A program made the translations under genes and the position numbers. Source: Planctomycetota bacterium (GTDB lineage Bacteria > Planctomycetota > Planctomycetia > Planctomycetales > Planctomycetaceae). From it: DNA of 64,000 nt. A model generated the notes under the pieces. The model searched no databases. It was given only the letters and a program-made list of their open reading frames with translations, and had not been told where the DNA came from. The DNA lies in the NCBI GenBank assembly GCA_022600195.1, contig JAHZKX010000049.1, positions 62,001-126,000 on the forward strand, in the 5' to 3' direction. Positions 46,730-57,400 of the stretch are shown here, piece by piece (the first letter of the stretch is position 1; every line of letters begins with the position of its first letter).

Positions 46730-49700
46730 TTAATCGAGGTAGAGAAATTCGTTGGAGTTTAACATCACGTGACATAAATCTGCTAACGCCTGTTGTCGCG
46801 CGTTGTTTGCCACCGTTGATGTATTCGAGGGCAGGATGTGCAGCGCGTCAGCCACGCTGTTTTTGAGAAGTCCCTGTTTGGTATTAAATTCCCAGAAGCC
46901 AATTGCCGAAGCGTGTGGCTTTCCGGAGGAATGAATTAACAGTTCTTCCTGGCTTAAAGCCGCGCGGGATAACCTGACATTATCGAGCAGACCGTTCCAT
47001 CTGCTGCCTGTCGTTTTATCCCGGCCTCCGAGAACAAGCTCATTTTCAGGACGATAGTCGCTGATGACTTTGTGTTTGACAGAGACGCGCTGCAGCGGTT
47101 TTTTTGAAAACAGCTCTTTGACATAAAATTGAATTCCCGTTTCACCGGTTTCAGCCATCTTAAGCGAGGCGGCAACATAATACGGCTTGTTCAGTTCCAG
47201 ATGCAGATTGGAAGCAACCACTTCATAGGTGAGTTTGCCCGCCTGATTGTTTCCCACCAGTTGCAGAATCAGATTTCGTGGTTTATAGGCTGATTTCTGG
47301 CTTGTGACACCAAACGACCATCCTCGCTGTTTGGTATTTCCCGTCCATTGTGAGGCAATCGTATTCACGGCGGCATTTTCATAGACCGACCCTAATTGCA
47401 CATAAGCTTCAATCGTGAAATCCTGATCTGGTAGATTTTTTGAAGCTGGAATGTGCAGCTTTGTCAGCGTCGATCCTTTTCCGAGCTTGATTGCTTCCTT
47501 CGTCGTTTTTGTGATTTCGCCGATAAACGTTTTCTGCCGGCCAGCTGCTTCCGCTGTGATCCGTTTTTGTTGCGATTTCAAAAAATCTGAATAGAGATCA
47601 ACTTCTACCGGTTCTGGATCTTTACCAAACGTCATCTTATGGAGATAGGACACCATTTCCCTGTCATCGGCAAATGACTTTGCTTTCAGGGAACGGGCCA
47701 TTGCGTTGGCGCGTTTCAGAAACCAATCCCCATTAATCATCAACAATGCCTGATTTGCCGTTGTAGTGACATCGCGTTGCGCGACACTTTTGATACCACC
47801 GGGCAGATCAAAGGCTCCCAAAACAGGGTCTTGCACGTTGCGTTTCATAATTGTGTAAACACTACGGCGTGGTAGATTGGCACTTACGCTGGGTCCTCCC
47901 AGTTTTTGATCGAGTTCTCCGGAAAGAAACAGTGCTGAATCCCGAATGTCTTCTGCATTGAGTCTGCGAATGTTGGCACGCCAGTGCAGACGATTTTGGG
48001 GATCTTTGAGTTCTGCCTGTTTCGCAGCAGGATGAAAAGCGGCGAGTCGATATGTGGACGAGTTCATAATCAGACGATGCAGTTTTTTAATGCTCCAACC
48101 ATTGTCCACAAAATAGGATGTGAGCCAATCCAACAGTTCGGGATGACTGGGCGCTTCGCCCATATGTCCGAATTCGTTTGCCGTGGAAACCAGACCCGTT
48201 CCAAAATGGTACTGCCAGACACGGTTTGCGATCACACGCGTTGTCAGTCGATTTTGTGGATTGACCATCCAGTTTGCTAACGCGGTGCGACGTCCTGAAG
48301 AATGGGGGGCTGTCGAAATGGGGATGATTTCCGCTTCGCCAGGTTTCAAAAGAGAAAGAAATCCGGGAACAATCGGCTTGTGTTCGGGATCATCGGGAAT
48401 GGTCGTAATCGGAAGCGCTCCCCGTGCATCGGTGACACTCATGCCCGTCGGCAACGGTTTCGGTTTGAGCTTATCAAAGGCAGCCAGTTCTTTAAGTAGT
48501 GCGCGATATTTTTCACCGTCAGGTTTTTCGCTCTTCTTTAAAGTGGCGAGAGATGTTTTCTGCTTGATGACGACCTGCCTTTGCACGAGGTCTGCCAACT
48601 GGTGATCCAGGGCAGTCCGTTTCTCTTCCGGTTTTGCCATTATTTCCTGCAGGTCAGCCGGAAACATTTTGATTTGACTTTGCGCTGCTTTTTTAAGTGT
48701 ATCCCGTATTAACGCATCGATTTTAGTACGAATGCCTGCCGTCTTTTTTTCCCAGATTTCAAATTTCTGGTTATATTCTGCCAACTCTTTCGGTGTCGCA
48801 AAAGGAACATCATCCCGCGGCATCAGAGGTGCAAAGAATGCCTGCAGCCGGTAATAATCCTGGTGAGGGATCGGGTCAAATTTGTGATCGTGACACCGTG
48901 CACATCCCATGCTGACTCCCATAAAGACATCACCGGTGGCATCGGTAATGTTATCCAGAATATCATTCCACTGGGTGCGTGAATCACGCTGGTTATATTC
49001 ATAAAGATTGTGTCTCAGAAAGCCTGTTGCCGCTAATGCATCAGGATCTTCAGGGGCAATTTCATCTCCGGCCAGTTGTTCTCTCACAAACTGTGAATAA
49101 GGTTTATCGGTGTTGAAGGAACGAATGACATAGTCTCGATAACGCCAGATTTCCGGGCGAAATGCATCCTGGTTGAAACCATCCGACTCGGCATAACGTA
49201 CGACGTCGAGCCAGTGCCGGGCCCATTTCTCACCGTAATGAGGATTCTCCAGCAATTCATCAACCAGACGCGACCAGGCGTCAGGCGAGGTATCATTTAT
49301 AAAAGCGTTGATTTGCTCCACAGTGGGAGGCAGGCCAATCAAATCGTAGTACGCACGCCTGATTAAGGTGGTACGGCTGGCTTCATCAGCGGGAGTCAGC
49401 CCTGCTTTTTTCAGACGGTCATAGACAAAGGCATCCACCGGGTTTTTTGACCAGGCACTTTGATCGACTTGAGGAACCCTGGTTGGTTTGACAGGCTGAA
49501 ACGACCAGAAGCTACGATCTTCCTCAGTAAAAAAGTTCTCATTGCTTCTTTGTTTGATGACGTAGTCTTTATTTTCAGGCCAATAGGCGCCTTCGTTGAC
49601 CCAACGGGTTAAAGCGGCGATTTCTTTGTCTTTCAGTTTACTTTCCGGCGGCATTTCAAAGGATTCGAAATTGATCGCTTCCACCAGGATGCTCTCGTTT

Positions 49701-49957
49701 GACTTGCCGGGCACGATCGCAGGACCACTTTCTCCTCCTTGAAGAATTGCTTTCAGAGAATCAAGACGCAAGTCGCCTTTCTGCTTTTTCTCACCGTGAC
49801 ATTCCAGACAGTGCTTGATCAGCAGCGGACGAACTTCCTTCTCAAAAAAATGAAGCTGCTTCACATTCACGGGTGAATTAGCGGCTTTCACTTTTTCTGC
49901 TGCACTCACCAGATTGGCGGCAACCAAAAGAAACAGACTTACGATAAGGAGTCTCAT
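46730..49957 (-). CDS. PSCyt1-DUF1549-DUF1553 protein with LamG-like insert (copy 2)
   Basis: The 1075-residue protein has a signal peptide (LLIVSLFLLVAANLVSAAE). PSCyt1 with CLECH is near residue 51, DUF1549 runs to about 340, the second heme motif CARCHDHKFDP is near 351, and DUF1553 follows (TRVIANRVWQYHFGTGLV). Before the last DUF1553 segment there is an inserted beta-rich domain (about 836-1009: DFTIEAYVQLG, GWSFGVT, ELVLGGRD, WNGLLDNVRLS). This is the pattern of a LamG/concanavalin-like sugar-binding domain. The C-terminal LADLCHVMLNSNEFLYLD is standard. Copy 1 lacks the insert. The two copies are homologous. Confidence 0.9.
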   Translation of the reverse strand: MRLLIVSLFLLVAANLVSAAEKVKAANSPVNVKQLHFFEKEVRPLLIKHCLECHGEKKQKGDLRLDSLKAILQGGESGPAIVPGKSNESILVEAINFESFEMPPESKLKDKEIAALTRWVNEGAYWPENKDYVIKQRSNENFFTEEDRSFWSFQPVKPTRVPQVDQSAWSKNPVDAFVYDRLKKAGLTPADEASRTTLIRRAYYDLIGLPPTVEQINAFINDTSPDAWSRLVDELLENPHYGEKWARHWLDVVRYAESDGFNQDAFRPEIWRYRDYVIRSFNTDKPYSQFVREQLAGDEIAPEDPDALAATGFLRHNLYEYNQRDSRTQWNDILDNITDATGDVFMGVSMGCARCHDHKFDPIPHQDYYRLQAFFAPLMPRDDVPFATPKELAEYNQKFEIWEKKTAGIRTKIDALIRDTLKKAAQSQIKMFPADLQEIMAKPEEKRTALDHQLADLVQRQVVIKQKTSLATLKKSEKPDGEKYRALLKELAAFDKLKPKPLPTGMSVTDARGALPITTIPDDPEHKPIVPGFLSLLKPGEAEIIPISTAPHSSGRRTALANWMVNPQNRLTTRVIANRVWQYHFGTGLVSTANEFGHMGEAPSHPELLDWLTSYFVDNGWSIKKLHRLIMNSSTYRLAAFHPAAKQAELKDPQNRLHWRANIRRLNAEDIRDSALFLSGELDQKLGGPSVSANLPRRSVYTIMKRNVQDPVLGAFDLPGGIKSVAQRDVTTTANQALLMINGDWFLKRANAMARSLKAKSFADDREMVSYLHKMTFGKDPEPVEVDLYSDFLKSQQKRITAEAAGRQKTFIGEITKTTKEAIKLGKGSTLTKLHIPASKNLPDQDFTIEAYVQLGSVYENAAVNTIASQWTGNTKQRGWSFGVTSQKSAYKPRNLILQLVGNNQAGKLTYEVVASNLHLELNKPYYVAASLKMAETGETGIQFYVKELFSKKPLQRVSVKHKVISDYRPENELVLGGRDKTTGSRWNGLLDNVRLSRAALSQEELLIHSSGKPHASAIGFWEFNTKQGLLKNSVADALHILPSNTSTVANNARQQALADLCHVMLNSNEFLYLD

Positions 49958-50031
49958 GAATCAGGCCTTTGTTATTAATCGATGCCGCGAAAAAAATCGA
50001 TTTTCTAATGGCATCACGCCAGGTTTTGCTA

Positions 50032-51732
50032 TTATTTTTTGGGACGTTTTAAGGGAGGGAGACCGGCGATAAATACGGGGTCAATGATATCAGCGTTATC
50101 TTGCGCATCCTGAAGAAATAAACCTTCAACCGTTTCTCCCTCTGCAAATCCCAGGTCAGACAGATCAATGCCCACAGCCAGTGCTTTGGCACCGACGATG
50201 TGCAAATTGCCGCCATTCCCCAGGGCAGTTTCCAACTCATTGCGAGAACTAATACCGGATTTTTGTTTATTATTAAAAATGTGTAACCAGAATTTCTCTA
50301 ATGATTTTGCTTCCGGCGAAGCAAGATCGATATCAAACTGTTCAATTTTATGTGTTTTCCGTTTCGAGGCAAAAGGTAACGGAGTGGCGTAAAAGGCATC
50401 GCCGGCTGTGGTGTGAACAATGACCTGCAGATCAAACAGAACAATATCGGGTCCGGCATCATTAATGACGGGTTCGCGGAAACGAATCGCCATTCCCGGT
50501 GTATTGGGCTGATTCGGATCCTCAACTTCATTCATCACGGGTGGCGCGGTCAAAGGTGTGGTCGAACCAGAGGGATTCACAACGCCGGTCAACAGACTTC
50601 GATCCTGATCGAGCAGATGTCTGCGTAAAGTGAGGGGGTTACCATCAGTGGCAGGGTCAATGCCATCGTTTCTGGTCAGAAAGGAGCTGCCTTTGTAGTG
50701 AGTCAGCTCAATCCCGATCAAATCTTCGACCGCATATTGATACGCGGTTCCCCCTCTCTGGATCGTAACACTTGTGAGATCTTCTGCTTTGCGACGCGGT
50801 CCCACAGTGGTCGTATAGGAAATCACCCGATCGGGTAATGTTGAAACATATTGATGGCTGTCAAAGGGAATTTGATCAACGACTAATCCGTTATTCGTGG
50901 TTAAACGCTGTGCCATGCCTTTGGTCAATCGTTTTGCAGTAATGCCGGAATTATCATCCCGTTTAATCGGGCGGACATCCGTTTCGCCTTCGATCACTTG
51001 CACGTCGGTATTACCGGCTTCTGAAACATTGACCGAAAACCGAGTACCATAATCGACAACGTTAGACAGCGGTGTTTCGACAGTGAAACCTTCTGCCCCT
51101 TCAGGAGCATAAACAGAACATGCACCGTAGCGGATCGCCAGGTGCTCTATTCCTCCAGATTCAAACACAGCCGGTCCTGTCAGAATGACCTCTGCACCAT
51201 TAGAGAAAACAATTTGGACCTGCCCTGCAGAGATGGCATATTCCTGATAAGTTTCGATCGGCGACCCCACTTTGAGAACAGGCGCACCGTCCGCAAAACG
51301 AACTGCCGCTGTTTGAGTTACTTCCGCAACAGAAATGTTCTTGGGAGAAGTCTCAACTTGACTGATTTGAGTCGGCGTTGATGGTTTTAGATTGAGAAAA
51401 AGAAAGCTGCCTACGATTGTGGCACAGATGGCAGTCACCATCAGCCAGAGAGATTGAGTTGTCGTAAACGTATTCTTCGAGGATACTTTCTCCTGGAAGT
51501 TTGGTATTGTCTGTGCGTGAAAATGAAAATCGATCTCGGTTTCAGGCTGTTCATCGTGCAGTCGCTCAAGATTGAGATGCAACTCCAGGTAATTGAAATA
51601 GTCACGTCTTGCCTCGGCGTCTTCGGCTAATATCTTCTCCAGCATGAGATGCTGTTCCGTTGTGATCGTTTCGTTGCAGAGTGCCCCAAACAGATCATAC
51701 AGGTTTTCGTTCTGACTGTTCTGTTGCATCAT
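50032..51732 (-). CDS. FecR-domain membrane protein (anti-sigma/sensor type)
   Basis: The 566-residue protein begins with a cytoplasmic helical part (LYDLFGALCNETITTEQHLMLE), as in planctomycete anti-sigma proteins. One transmembrane helix is at about residues 94-114. An outer FecR domain follows at about 165-255 (AISAGQVQIVFSNGAEVILTGPAVF, then VETPLSNVVDYGTRFSVNV). The C-terminal 300 residues are beta-rich, contain DQDRSLLTGVVNP, and are specific to this group. Its start codon overlaps the sigma gene stop by 4 bp, so sigma and FecR are made together. It probably senses a polymer or surface signal and sequesters the sigma factor. Confidence 0.85.
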   Translation of the reverse strand: MMQQNSQNENLYDLFGALCNETITTEQHLMLEKILAEDAEARRDYFNYLELHLNLERLHDEQPETEIDFHFHAQTIPNFQEKVSSKNTFTTTQSLWLMVTAICATIVGSFLFLNLKPSTPTQISQVETSPKNISVAEVTQTAAVRFADGAPVLKVGSPIETYQEYAISAGQVQIVFSNGAEVILTGPAVFESGGIEHLAIRYGACSVYAPEGAEGFTVETPLSNVVDYGTRFSVNVSEAGNTDVQVIEGETDVRPIKRDDNSGITAKRLTKGMAQRLTTNNGLVVDQIPFDSHQYVSTLPDRVISYTTTVGPRRKAEDLTSVTIQRGGTAYQYAVEDLIGIELTHYKGSSFLTRNDGIDPATDGNPLTLRRHLLDQDRSLLTGVVNPSGSTTPLTAPPVMNEVEDPNQPNTPGMAIRFREPVINDAGPDIVLFDLQVIVHTTAGDAFYATPLPFASKRKTHKIEQFDIDLASPEAKSLEKFWLHIFNNKQKSGISSRNELETALGNGGNLHIVGAKALAVGIDLSDLGFAEGETVEGLFLQDAQDNADIIDPVFIAGLPPLKRPKK

Positions 51733-52286
51733 TTTCCCTCTCCTGTATATGACAAGATGCGATCAATACAGTGAGTCAATTGACGACGAATCTGATTAAG
51801 CCTGTTATATAATGTTTGAATGGCTGTCCCGGTTGCCTCGGCCACATCTTTGACCGGTGACTGACCGCGATAAACCTGATCCACCAGTTTTTGATCCTTC
51901 TCTTTCAATTTTTGAATACAGTCCTGTAAAGCAGAGGCCCTCTGGTTAAACTTGAGTTGCGGAATCTCTGCTCTCTCATCAGCCAGCTGCTGAATGACAT
52001 CATCCTGAAATTGTAATCTTTTTCGTTGCGCGACTCGAATAAAGTTTTTCACTTCATAGAATGCCACACCACAAGCCCAGGAAAAAAAACTGCAGGAATC
52101 ATCATAATCGGAAAATTTTTTCCAGAGAATCAGACTGGTTCGCTGGAAAACATCTTCTGCGTCATCCCGATTTGGCAGCAGGGAATAGATATACGAATAG
52201 AGCTGATTCCGATGCTGAGTAAACACATGCAGAAACTTCATCTGTAATTCATCAGGCAAGGCTGTCGATTCTTGATCGTTGCTCAT
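51729..52286 (-). CDS. ECF-type RNA polymerase sigma factor
   Basis: The 185-residue protein has sigma-70 region 2 (QLYSYIYSLLPNRDDAEDVFQRTSLILWKKF) and region 4 (KLVDQVYRGQSPVKDVAEATGTAIQTLYNRLNQIR, a helix-turn-helix). It has no region 1.1 or 3, which is typical of ECF factors. The -10-binding region has the planctomycete form NRDDAEDVFQ, and FSDYDDSCSFFSWACGVAFYEVKNF lies between the two. Stop and start overlap with the FecR gene. It heads a run of FecR, PSCyt1/DUF1553 and DUF1501 genes and probably drives them, including itself. Confidence 0.92.
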   Translation of the reverse strand: MSNDQESTALPDELQMKFLHVFTQHRNQLYSYIYSLLPNRDDAEDVFQRTSLILWKKFSDYDDSCSFFSWACGVAFYEVKNFIRVAQRKRLQFQDDVIQQLADERAEIPQLKFNQRASALQDCIQKLKEKDQKLVDQVYRGQSPVKDVAEATGTAIQTLYNRLNQIRRQLTHCIDRILSYTGEGK

Positions 52287-52745
52287 AAAACGATGTTATT
52301 CGTGCTTCTTGAAATTCCACAGAGACGCAACTTCAATCCCAACAATCGAAGTCCTCTATAAGATATCGTACAAACTCGCACCGACTTACTCCCTCATTAT
52401 ACAAAATCAATTTGTAAATGATTTAAATGTAGTAGTTTGCGAATCATAACCATTTGTAAGCTAAAGTATCATATAGCTTGGCTTTATCGAAAGTTCACTA
52501 ACAATTATCAGTCTCAAGATAATAATGAAACGAACCATTTTCCATTAATTTTCAGGTAAATCCCTATATCTGCATACGACTACTTATACGGGGATCTCTA
52601 ATTGATTTTCCTCAACCACCCGGATGAGTGCAGCATCACTTTCCCACCTGCAGGCGCGTCATGCGCTTCCACGACCCCACCAACTGCACAATTGTCCTAA
52701 TTCTAGATTCGATTTACAAACTCAGCTTAGAAAGACGCCTCTTTG
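52287..52745. promoter_or_regulatory. Divergent regulatory region between ECF sigma and DUF1559 genes
   Basis: This 459-bp, AT-rich region separates two operons reading away from each other. It contains AAATCA-N9-TGATTT (52404-52424) and ATTATC-N8-GATAAT (52504-52523), plausible operators. The sigma gene's own promoter should be on the left side. I saw no gene. Confidence 0.4.
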
Positions 52746-53750
52746 ATGAAGAAATTAAGTCCATTGAACTACCGACGGGGATTTACCCTGATTGAATTAT
52801 TGGTAGTGATTGCCATTATTGCCATTTTAATAGCACTATTGTTACCCGCTGTTCAACAGGCGCGTGAAGCAGCTCGGAGAAGCACTTGTAAAAATAATTT
52901 AAAACAAATGGGTCTTGCGATGCACAATTACCATGAAACGTTTCGTACGTTTCCTCCCGGTTATGTGGAAGAAAATCTGCCTTCCAGTGGTGGTGTGATC
53001 GTTGATAACGAAGGACATTGGGCCTGGAATGCTTTACTCTTGCCTTACTTAGATCAGGCCCCTCTGTTCAACCAGCTCAGTGTTGGTACGATTCCCGTAT
53101 CTACGGTACTGAATACAGCAAGTATCCGAAATACAATGCAACAAACACTACCTGTATTTCGTTGTCCCTCAGACACAGGACCACAAATTCATGACGAAGC
53201 CGGTCGTAGAATCAAAGCCACCGGTGGCTCGGAATATGGTCTGGCTGTGACAAATTACATTGCTTCAAATAGCTCTTATGGCCTGAAAAAGAATCAGGGA
53301 TCAGATCCTGCCAGTACGGCCAATGGTGCTTTTTTCCGAAACAGTTCTGTGCAGATGCGTGACTTAAGCGATGGCAGCAGTAATGTTATTCTGGCCGGCG
53401 AACGTGCCTATAAACTAGGATCAATCAAAGCATATGCAGGTGCTCTCTATGCAGCACGGGATTACAACGCAACGGGTCCCGCTATCAGTTCTGATGGCTC
53501 CGGTTCAAATCAAGGTCTGATCTCCATCTTTGGAGGTGGTGCGGCACCGATCAATGCCAGTCCTGCATCGGGACAGGGAAGAATTGCCTTCAGCAGTAAG
53601 CATGTTGGTGGTGCTCATTTCCTGTTTGGCGATGGTCGAATTAGATTCCTCAGCGAAAACATTGACCATAGAGCCGCCAGCATTGCAAATGACAGCACGT
53701 TGGAATACCTGATCGGTATTAATGATGGCAATGTAGTGGGTGAATATTAA
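52746..53750 (+). CDS. DUF1559 protein with prepilin-type N-terminus
   Basis: Translation begins at the ATG at 52746; a TTG directly before it is in frame. The 334-residue protein starts with [25 protein letters not shown], a type IV prepilin-like leader with the cleavage Gly and Phe. [28 protein letters not shown] is the standard DUF1559 sequence, and the C-terminal [20 protein letters not shown] is the family's final motif. The leader suggests processing by a prepilin peptidase and assembly in an envelope filament or as a surface protein. Planctomycetes encode dozens of these; this one is followed by hairpins and a small lipoprotein gene. Confidence 0.92.
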   Translation: MKKLSPLNYRRGFTLIELLVVIAIIAILIALLLPAVQQAREAARRSTCKNNLKQMGLAMHNYHETFRTFPPGYVEENLPSSGGVIVDNEGHWAWNALLLPYLDQAPLFNQLSVGTIPVSTVLNTASIRNTMQQTLPVFRCPSDTGPQIHDEAGRRIKATGGSEYGLAVTNYIASNSSYGLKKNQGSDPASTANGAFFRNSSVQMRDLSDGSSNVILAGERAYKLGSIKAYAGALYAARDYNATGPAISSDGSGSNQGLISIFGGGAAPINASPASGQGRIAFSSKHVGGAHFLFGDGRIRFLSENIDHRAASIANDSTLEYLIGINDGNVVGEY

Positions 53751-53782
53751 ACATTGACCATTTATTCAACGAACGAGAATCC

Positions 53783-53819
53783 AAAGGGACGAGCAGTTTA
53801 AATGGCTGCTGGTCCCTTT
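53783..53819 (+). terminator. Hairpin after DUF1559 gene, first of two
   Basis: Arms AAAGGGAC-g-AGCAG and CTGCT-g-GTCCCTTT pair over 13 bp with one G/G mismatch and a 9-nt loop. The T-tract is only TTT, so it may stall or process the message rather than end it fully. Confidence 0.6.
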
Positions 53820-53837
53820 ATCGCTACGCAGAAACAA

Positions 53838-53866
53838 AAACCAGGAATCAGACGCCATCCTGGTTT
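53838..53866 (+). terminator. Hairpin after DUF1559 gene, second of two
   Basis: A perfect 9-bp stem, AAACCAGGA (53838-53846) with TCCTGGTTT (53858-53866), has an 11-nt loop and ends in TTT. With the preceding hairpin it forms a tandem structure between the pilin-like gene and the lipoprotein gene. Confidence 0.6.
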
Positions 53867-53961
53867 CAACTTTTGCCGCAAGACCATCCCTTTAGCAGGC
53901 ATGAAACATGCCGGTTCTTAAACTTTCACATACTAAAATCTATTACACTCAGGAGACTTCA

Positions 53962-54390
53962 ATGAAATTAAGAGGCAAATGGAACGGAATCTTTCTCTTC
54001 AATCTGATATGTATCATCGCTGCTGGATGTGGGGGCGGGTCCAGTGATCAACCGGATCTGGGGTCTGTTACCGGAAACATCGTTATCGATGAAAAACCAG
54101 TATCAGGTGCGATGGTCGTTTTCAGTCCCGAAAAAGGGCGTTCTTCAATGGGAATAACAGACGGTGATGGCAATTATGAATTGACTTATGTTGGCGAGAC
54201 ACAAGGCGCCAAATTAGGCAAGCATACCATCAGCATCACTACCGTGCAGGAAGATAATTCAGAAGAATCGGGAGAAGAAGTAGCAAGTTTCAAAGAGTCA
54301 ATTCCCGCCAAATATAATACGAAATCGACACTGACAGAAGAGGTAAAAGCTGGCGATAATGTCTTCGATTTTAAGCTGACCTCAAAATAA
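53962..54390 (+). CDS. Small lipoprotein with carboxypeptidase-regulatory-like domain
   Basis: The ATG at 53962 is preceded by AGGAG. The 142-residue product has a lipoprotein signal with lipobox IIAAGCGGG (Cys near residue 23). A beta-sandwich-like domain follows, with VTGNIVIDEKPVSGAMVVFSPEKG and a later GNYELTYVG, the pattern of carboxypeptidase regulatory-like or Ig-like domains in planctomycete lipoproteins. It is often found directly after DUF1559 genes, as here. It is likely anchored in the outer or cytoplasmic membrane facing the periplasm. The function is unknown. Confidence 0.75.
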   Translation: MKLRGKWNGIFLFNLICIIAAGCGGGSSDQPDLGSVTGNIVIDEKPVSGAMVVFSPEKGRSSMGITDGDGNYELTYVGETQGAKLGKHTISITTVQEDNSEESGEEVASFKESIPAKYNTKSTLTEEVKAGDNVFDFKLTSK

Positions 54391-54415
54391 GCAAGGGCAG
54401 ATCTTACCCAATTCA

Positions 54416-54454
54416 GGCTCTGTGGAATCAATGGGGATTCTTCAGAGTCTTTTT
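54416..54454 (+). terminator. Rho-independent terminator after the lipoprotein gene
   Basis: GGCTCTG (54416-54422) pairs with CAGAGTC (54443-54449), 7 bp with one G-U, plus an inner GAATC/GATTC. TTTTT follows at 54450-54454. Confidence 0.75.
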
Positions 54455-54469
54455 ATTTGTTCTGTTGGG

Positions 54470-57400
54470 TTAGTTTTCCAGCGTCAATAAAAATGCGATC
54501 AGGTCTGCCATCTCCTGCGCTTTGATTTTCTTTTCCAGGCCTTCCGGCATCAATGATTTTCCCGAACTTTTGATCTCTTCGATATTCTCTCGCAAAATGG
54601 TAATCTCTTTGTTCTCTGCTTTTTTCACAGTGATGCTGGATGGGGTCTCATTCACGATGATGCCGGTTTCGATCAATCCCGAATCTGTCACAACCACATA
54701 CTCCAGAAAGTTTGGCGAAACTTCTTTATTGGGGTCCAGCACATGCACCAGAATTTCTGACGCTGTTCTGTTTTTGATCGTGGCCAGATTGGGACCGACT
54801 TCATAACCTTCTTTTCCCAGCTTATGACAGGTGAGACAATCACGCTTGAAGATTTTTTTCCCCTCGGCCAGATCAGTTTTTAATGAAAGTGCCGGCTGAT
54901 ATTGCGAGATAATTTCACGACGAGGACTGAGAATATCGCCGGCAAACAGTTTTGTGGCCTGCTTTTTGATTTCCAGATTTGTACTTTTCAGAAGGATCGT
55001 CCGTCTGACCTGGGGAATCTGGCTGATGAAAACCGTTCTGTCGGAGATCGCGGCAAACAGTCTCAAAATCCAACTTTGTCTTCGTAACAGACGATTCACG
55101 ATTTCTGTTCTCACATTCGGAGTCAGAACGGGATACTGTTTGAGTAACAGGTCTGCCACTTTCGAATCGGTAAAACTGGTCAATGCTTCCACTGCAGAAA
55201 TTTGAATGGCCTGGGGTTCACGTGCATCCAACAGTGGCATGAGCGCTGCCTCAGCCGTCGGTAAATCGGTACAGCTTAATAATTCAATGGCCTGCTGGCG
55301 CACTGTGATCGTCTTGTTTCGATTAATGGCCACCTGTTTCGATTGTTCGATTTGCCGACGTATCAATTTTGCGGAGTCGGATGTTTCCTCTTTTGAGAAT
55401 GTAAGAAGCGTTTTACCACCCCGTTTTAACCCCTGACCAATAGAGAGAACGATCAGGTTTTGAACATTGTCTGTTTTTTGAGTTTCACCGGGACAGCGAT
55501 AGCGGGAAGCCAGTTCCAGAATTTTTTTTACTTCCGGATCCTGTCTTCGTGTGCCGATCACATTTGCAAGCTGGCTTAACAACAGTCTGGCTTCTGAGCT
55601 GGCAGCAAAATTGACATCAGCTAATAAACTCTCTAAAAATTCCGCAGTCGATTCTGACAGTGAACTGAGAACGGCTGTCCGAATCCACATGTCTCCATGA
55701 TCGCGACGCGCAATTTGATACAAGGCATTCGCGACCTTGGGATGGTTGAGTTCTCCTAAAGTGAATGCCGTTTGAAAGCGAACTCGTGGATCCTCATCGG
55801 CAGCCAACTCCAGAACTTTGTTTCGCAAATTTTCGCTCTGTTTCAGTTTTGGCTCGGCAAGTCGGATGGCAACGCGCCGAATTTCCGGATCGCTGTCATT
55901 CAAAACGCGATGTAAGTTTTCATCGCTGAGTGCGTTTAATCCCTGAAGTGACCAGAGTGCATGCAATCTGGCCAGAGGGGATGTGCTTTGATTCAATAAT
56001 CGATTCAGGAGTGGTACGGCTGACTGATCCTGTCGTTCGAATATCAGTCGATGCGCTGTATCCCGCCACCAGACATTGGGGTTATCCAACTCGGCAACCA
56101 GTGTTTTGATATCTGCTGTGCCCAGACGTGGTTGTTTCGGTTTTTGGTAACCGGCTGGATAGGCTGGGGGAACCATACGGTAAATCCGGCCTCGATCCCG
56201 GCCACTGGTCAGATCCAAGTGTGCTTTGATATCATCGGGGATTGACCAGGGATGTTCGATATTTTCACGGTACATATCCAGAACGTGTAAAGTGCCATCG
56301 GGAGCGTTCAAAAAATTCACGGGGCGAAACCAGTTATCAGTCGAAGCCAGAAACTCAACATTTGCGTGTGCCCTTCTGGCTTTAAATGTGACGCCATCTG
56401 GCGTCATCAGATACCGCATGACCAGATTTCCAGCCACTTCTCCGATGAAAGTATTGCCATAATATTCTTCGGGATAAGCTGACCCCCGATAAATGGTGAC
56501 GCCAGCGGAAGAGGTTACAAAGCCGGTGGCATTTTTTTCGCTGCGTGGCGAGCGGGAACTGGGATCAGAAGCCAGTCGTTTTGCATTGATGATTCTCCAG
56601 GGCTCGGGAGGGCTTGCGCGAAAAACGGAAATGGTATCACCCGCATCGGCTGAATTATTAATGGCAGACACAACCGGTAAATAGCGATTGCGCGCCAGAT
56701 ACTTTGTAGGGAGCACAATGTGCATCAGGGGATTGCGAATGTTACAGATGAAACGGTTTCCCCAGTCATCAAACGTATTCCCGAAACGAGCACCGCCGGA
56801 AATGACTTCGAAGGACTCTGTTCCTGCATCAAATCGAAAATCGCGGCGTCCCATATTAATGGGATCTGTTTTGGAGACGCCACTGGCCCGGATACTCCCT
56901 CCGTTGCTGCCACCTGCACCATAAATCTGATGATCAAGGCCCCATTTGAGATTATTCATCACTGCCTGCACATTGAATTTGCGAAATCCGGTGAAGACTT
57001 TGCGTTTGATATCCGCTTTGTGATCCCCGTCTGTGTCTTTGAAGTACCAGATATCAGGTGTGGCAGAAACGTAGACGCCCCCTTTCCAGAATGCCAGACC
57101 TGTTGGCCAGGAAAGTTGATCAGCAAAAATGGTCGAGCGATCAAACTTTCCATCGCCGTCCACATCTTCTAATACGCGCACTTTTCCGATGGGAGCCGAT
57201 TTTTGTTCTGCCCAGGCTTCATCCAGAGACTTGTCTGTATAAGGGTAGTCATTCATTTCAATCACATACGCCAGCCCATTTTCGTCATACTGCATCGCAA
57301 CCGGATCCGTGACAAGAGGCTCCGCAGCCAATAACTCCATACGAAAACCATTTTCCATACGGAACGATTTCAACGCTTTTTCAGGAGACAGGGGTTTCAG

